Below are positions 59,860-64,000 of a DNA stretch of 64,000 nucleotides, one piece after another (positions within the stretch are counted from its first letter, which is position 1; each line of letters opens with the position of its first letter). The translations under genes were made by a program, and so were the position numbers. This stretch comes from Gymnogyps californianus (lineage: Eukaryota > Chordata > Aves > Accipitriformes > Cathartidae): assembly GCF_018139145.2 (NCBI RefSeq), contig NC_059482.1:12908294-12972293 (forward strand), in the 5' to 3' direction. The notes below the pieces were generated by a model. The model searched no databases, was not told where the DNA came from, and saw nothing but the letters and a program-made list of their open reading frames with translations.

Positions 59860-62800
59860 TGCTGTATCACAAGCTCAGATCTATGGTAGGGTTTCCTTAG
59901 ATTTCTGACTATAGTAATGTAATGTAAAAACTATTAATTTTTTATTCAAGTTTTGCACAATTCATGGAGTAAACTCTTCAAGCTTTCTGTGGAGGACGCA
60001 TACCAAGTGTCACAGCTAAACTCACATCTCTGTTCTGCATTTAAAGCTTCTTTCAGTTATTTTCATAGTTTTAAAAGCTCCTTTTCTTAATTGTAATGCG
60101 CTTGGAAAAACACTCTTCACTTTTTCCTCTCCGAGTAGCTAATTTTTTTTTAAACTTTAAAAAAAGACAAAAAGGCTCAACAAGTTTTCAACCTCTCTTG
60201 ATAATAAAATGGAACTATGTATTTTTATGTTTATGCTTTTTAAAAATTGACCTATATATTGAAAAAGATTTTGCCTTCCTTCATTGTAAGAATTACCACA
60301 TAATTACTTCGGTATCTCAAGGAACCTTTGGGATAAAGTTTACCAAATTGGTAAAGTACAGTGGTGGCTTTAGTTGAGAAACTTTTATGAAGTACATCTG
60401 TATATATGTTAACTTTCAATGAACCTAAGAGTAACTTGAGTATTTGGCAGCAGGGAAAAGCAATTGCCTGTTATTTTGCAACATGCCTATTGTCCGAGTG
60501 ATGGTCGGGACTCTTAGAAAGAATGCTGAAAACTGAGGCTAGAAGATAAAGGCAGACTTTTTCAGCATCAATAAGGAAAAACTGCTTCTCCAGGGATGAA
60601 CCTTAAGGTGAATTATAGCCAGGTATCGCATGGAAAATTGTGCATTCCCCTAGTGTCCTTACAATTTTATTGCAGAATCCAGAGTGATGTCTAATTTAAA
60701 ATAAGTTGTCCATTTTTTTCCATGACTTCTCAGAAACATTTTTTTCCTTTGACTTCAGCCTAGTATTTTCAAGCAGACCAATTTTGCTATTCATACAATT
60801 TGAGGAGAGGGAGCAAAGGAGGGGCTAAAAATAGAGCTTATAATGGAACCTGGGTATGTTCTTAACCATGGTGAGACACTTATCTGTCCATTATGTTGTT
60901 GACTAATGTTAACTTCTGTGCTGCCTTTGTAATGTATTACATTAAGCTAAATGAAACTATTGTGTGATGTATCAAGATATAGTCACGTAGGTTGCCTGGC
61001 TATTTGCTCTCGTTAGTATTGTATGTGATGGACTTTAATAGCTGTGAAGGGCTCCTGGAGTTACTCAGATCAACGGTATATGGTTTTGTGCCTCATCCTG
61101 GAGTCCTTCCGTGCTCCAAACTTGCACCAGCTTCATGGGAAGTTGCACGAGTGTAACAGCTACCTGGCCAGGACCATAAATACTACCTGAATAGGTGTTC
61201 TTGTAATAGGTCCCCAAGTCGTAAATTCACCTTTTTGATCATTAGGGTGGAATTGGGGGTCAATGTCTGTACGGACATGGTGCATGGGAGAGAAGACTTC
61301 TGTATGTTCTACACCTGCAAGCCGCTCTGCGGTCACTAGGGCCGTCGGAGGGACCTGTTGGAGGTGTGCACGCTGGCCGGAGGGTCACTCCCCCGGGCTG
61401 GGGTCCAGGCTGTCCTCCCCCAGCTGCAGCCCTAACCCCTAGCCCTGGGGAGCTGTGCTGCCACCTCCCCTCCACGGGCTTGCGGCTCTCCCCTTGGCTC
61501 TGTGAGCAGGGAGATGAAAGGCATGGCTTGCCTGAAGAACTTTTGTTACGTGTGTGTATATGTGTTAAAAATCTGTGAACAAGTATTTACATGAATGCTC
61601 TGCTGGCTCCAGGCAGGGTTTGCAGGGAGAGGTGATATCAATACTCTGCTGTCTCAAAACTCCTTCCACTTGTATTCAAATCAAAGTAACACCGAATGGC
61701 TCTTACTGTTTTAACGTAAAGTAGCAATAATATCCCGGACCATGCTTTTAAAAAGTCCTTAAATCCAGTTTTAGGAAATGCAGGCTGTAGGAAGACACAG
61801 ACATGTGCCTAGACTGCAACAGATTTCTAATTTTTGTGTAAAAGCTGGATTCTTCTTTCTAATATTTCATGATGTTTTCCAAACAAGGCTGTTCTGTATG
61901 TTATGTTAAGGTATGTATTTTAGACATATAGCTGCAGTTCATATGTGTAGTTTTCTGTTCTGCAACATGCACATAAAATCTCTGCCTCTTCCTCTCCTCT
62001 CGTTTATCAAGGTACATTGTGAAAGGCTGATACCAGTTCTCTATCAGGGTAGATTGTGATTCATACCAAGATAAGCAAGGAAATTTGAAATTCAGAGATT
62101 AGACTGCCTTTATTTCTAGTGGCACTGTGTGTGTGCTAAGTTAGTGACCCACTGCCCCTGCAGATGAATTCATACATTGTGCAGTTTAATATGTGCTGTG
62201 ATGCTGGTAATCCAAAATTGTTGAATTTTCCAGTTTGCATTTTTTGTTTGGTTTTAAGTTTGCTCTAGTGCTGCAATGGTATATATATACTTGGGATCCC
62301 TTTTCAGTTGTTTTGGTTTTTTTTTTTTTGTCTTTTCCCTGAAAACAGTTATTTCTTTAGAAGATTATTTAGAAGATTGAAAAATAAATTTCTTTAATAT
62401 TTGTGGGCACATTTCTGTTGCTTTCTCAGTGGTGTTTCTTTAATGACAGCATAACTGGTTACTTTTAGAAATCGTATGAAAACCAAGTACTCCTCAGCCT
62501 GTTGCCAAGCATTGTTCTTGTATGTTTTACAAGAGGTACTTTTCTTGTTGTTTTTCATGTTAATAACATATTATTTCTGCAGACATGTTACTACTTATTT
62601 TCTGCCTTAAGGAAAGTGTTAGTTCATGAACAAAATACATCTATTTTTAGATCAAATGATCAATGCAAACAAAACACAAATTGTAAAAAGTGTGTATGGA
62701 CACATTCATACGTATTCAACCACATGGTCGGCAACGTGGAGGTGTAGCTTTGCCAGGGAAGGCTACAAGTACTCTGTAAGTAAGGTCTAAGGGATTTGAG

Positions 62801-64000
62801 TTGTGCTTACAGGATTATGTACTTATCAGCCTAGCACTCGTTAGGTTATATGCTTTCTTTCACAATGGGCTCTTGTTAATAGAGTTTTTATTTTCTTGAT
62901 TTGGCAGGCTTGCATACTTGATTGAATGAACTTTCAGCTAAGTTTCTGAGCAGAAGGTGGTTTATGACATAATTGCTCTATATGTTGATACATCTTTTAT
63001 CATAATTGTTTTACATTGTTTTAAATAAAAGAACAAGAATAATAGAAGACATTGCAGAAAGTGGATTTTTTGTTCTGTTATTCATGATACTAAAAATTAC
63101 CCAAAATAAGTATCTTCTGCAAAAAAATAGAGAGATTTAGTTCCAAAAGTGGCTGATTTATATTGGTCTATACAATGAACCAGCTAATGATCCTTAGTCT
63201 AGAGAGGTGCAATGCTTTTATACTATTTTCCCCTCTTTTTTATGAATAGAATTGTACAAAAAAAGTTCCCATTGTGTAGTACTGTGAGTTTTGTACAACC
63301 GTCTTTTATCAACAGATGGCAACCAGAACATGAAAAATAATTAAAAAATAAAATGAAAAGAAACCCAGAATGAATTAAAGTGCTTCTTTGCGTTCTGATC
63401 TGCATTTTTGGTTTAGAATTTTTATGGTGAATTGCCATATTATCTGTTATATCAGTTTACAATGAGGCTCCTATCAGACATAAAACAGATTTATAATACC
63501 ATTAAAACACAATATCAAAGAATGAATAAGCAATTCAATAAAATTACAATAACACAAAGATAAAATGAAAGCCTTTTCAATAACAGTTTTATGCAAGAAC
63601 ATTTTGCAGATAAATATGTGTTTATAGATCTTTTAAATGCACATTTATTATACTGCTCCTAATAGAGCCACAGGGGTTAATTTTTTCTGTGTGTTGTCTT
63701 TTATAAGTGGTTCAAAAGCCAGCTGCAAAACTCTTCAATAGATTGTTTTGTATCTTTGAATTGATTTTGGTAAAGGGAGCATTTACAGTACTACAGTATA
63801 GTTTGTACGAACACGAGTCAATACGAGTGTGCCGTGTATTGCTGTGTGCACTAGACAACCTTATTAGAATCAAGGCAATTCCAAGCAAAAATAGAAAGAA
63901 AAAAAAAAAAGATATTTTTTTTTTCCAAGGGAATATGTACGTAGATGCATTTTCATTATTGTATCTTTACTTTAGCATTACATTTTTAATGGGTTTCTTT
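59860..64000. other. Intron 1, right end of window
   Basis: AT-rich single-copy sequence with a short GC-rich patch at 61320-61510. No exon, repeat family or RNA gene was recognised. The TSHZ second exon is not reached. Confidence 0.5.

Larger units (their letters stand above)
30523..64000 (+). other. TSHZ3: TSHZ intron 1 (5' part; extends beyond the window)
   Basis: From the exon 1 donor to the window end there is no large open reading frame of the kind TSHZ exon 2 would give (roughly 1,000 codons with C2H2 and homeodomain motifs). The intron is therefore at least 33.5 kb. It is mostly AT-rich single-copy sequence. It contains motif-dense candidate enhancers, old repeat fragments, simple repeats and inverted repeats, which are listed separately. 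No tRNA, rRNA or other gene was recognised on either strand. Confidence 0.75.

Noticed and set aside
1..64000. Endogenous retrovirus, CRISPR array, tRNA or rRNA genes
   Set aside because: No LTR pairs, reverse transcriptase or gag/pol-like frames, regularly spaced repeats, or tRNA-like cloverleaf motifs were seen by eye on either strand.

Overview
The window looks like vertebrate, most likely sauropsid (probably bird), non-coding genomic DNA around the 5' end of one gene. Introns are long, islands are CpG-rich, poly(A)/poly(T) tracts are frequent, and no bacterial-style coding is present. No young SINE or LINE copies and no intact transposon or viral ORF are visible. The interspersed repeats I can recognise are old, decayed amniote fragments of MIR type and a related 'short AA-CAGGG' type, as expected in a compact bird-like genome. 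The species cannot be fixed from the sequence.

The only protein-coding gene I can support is the first coding exon of a Teashirt zinc-finger gene on the + strand. An ATG at 30483 opens the reading MPRRKQQAPRRAA and runs into a splice donor after base 30522 (phase 1). This N-terminus and the split after about 13 codons are hallmarks of the TSHZ family; the PRRAA ending fits TSHZ3 better than TSHZ1 (PRRSA) or TSHZ2 (PKRAA). The large zinc-finger/homeodomain exon is not in the window, so 30523-64000 is intron 1, at least 33.5 kb long.

Layout: 1-21840 is AT-rich intergenic DNA with old repeats, a few possible regulatory blocks and two weak exon-like segments. From 21845 to 30660 there is a chain of CpG islands separated by AT-rich DNA, ending in the largest island, which holds the 5' UTR and start codon. 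The 5' UTR carries (CAG)10, CCT/CCG repeats, a minimal uORF and a long uORF that overlaps the true start. It also has a strong splice acceptor just before the CAG tract, so a further upstream non-coding exon is possible. From 30523 onward the intron holds several motif-dense blocks that read like developmental enhancers (RFX X-boxes, CRE, TCF/LEF, MEIS/TGIF and homeodomain sites), three perfect-stem inverted repeats and more old repeat fragments.

Nothing here is a clearly new system. The best leads are the overlapping uORF, the CAG-tract acceptor, the motif cluster at 31640-31800, the X-box block at 42340-42700 and a 43-nt exon-like segment at 33018-33060. Most ORFs in the window are chance readings through GC-rich islands.
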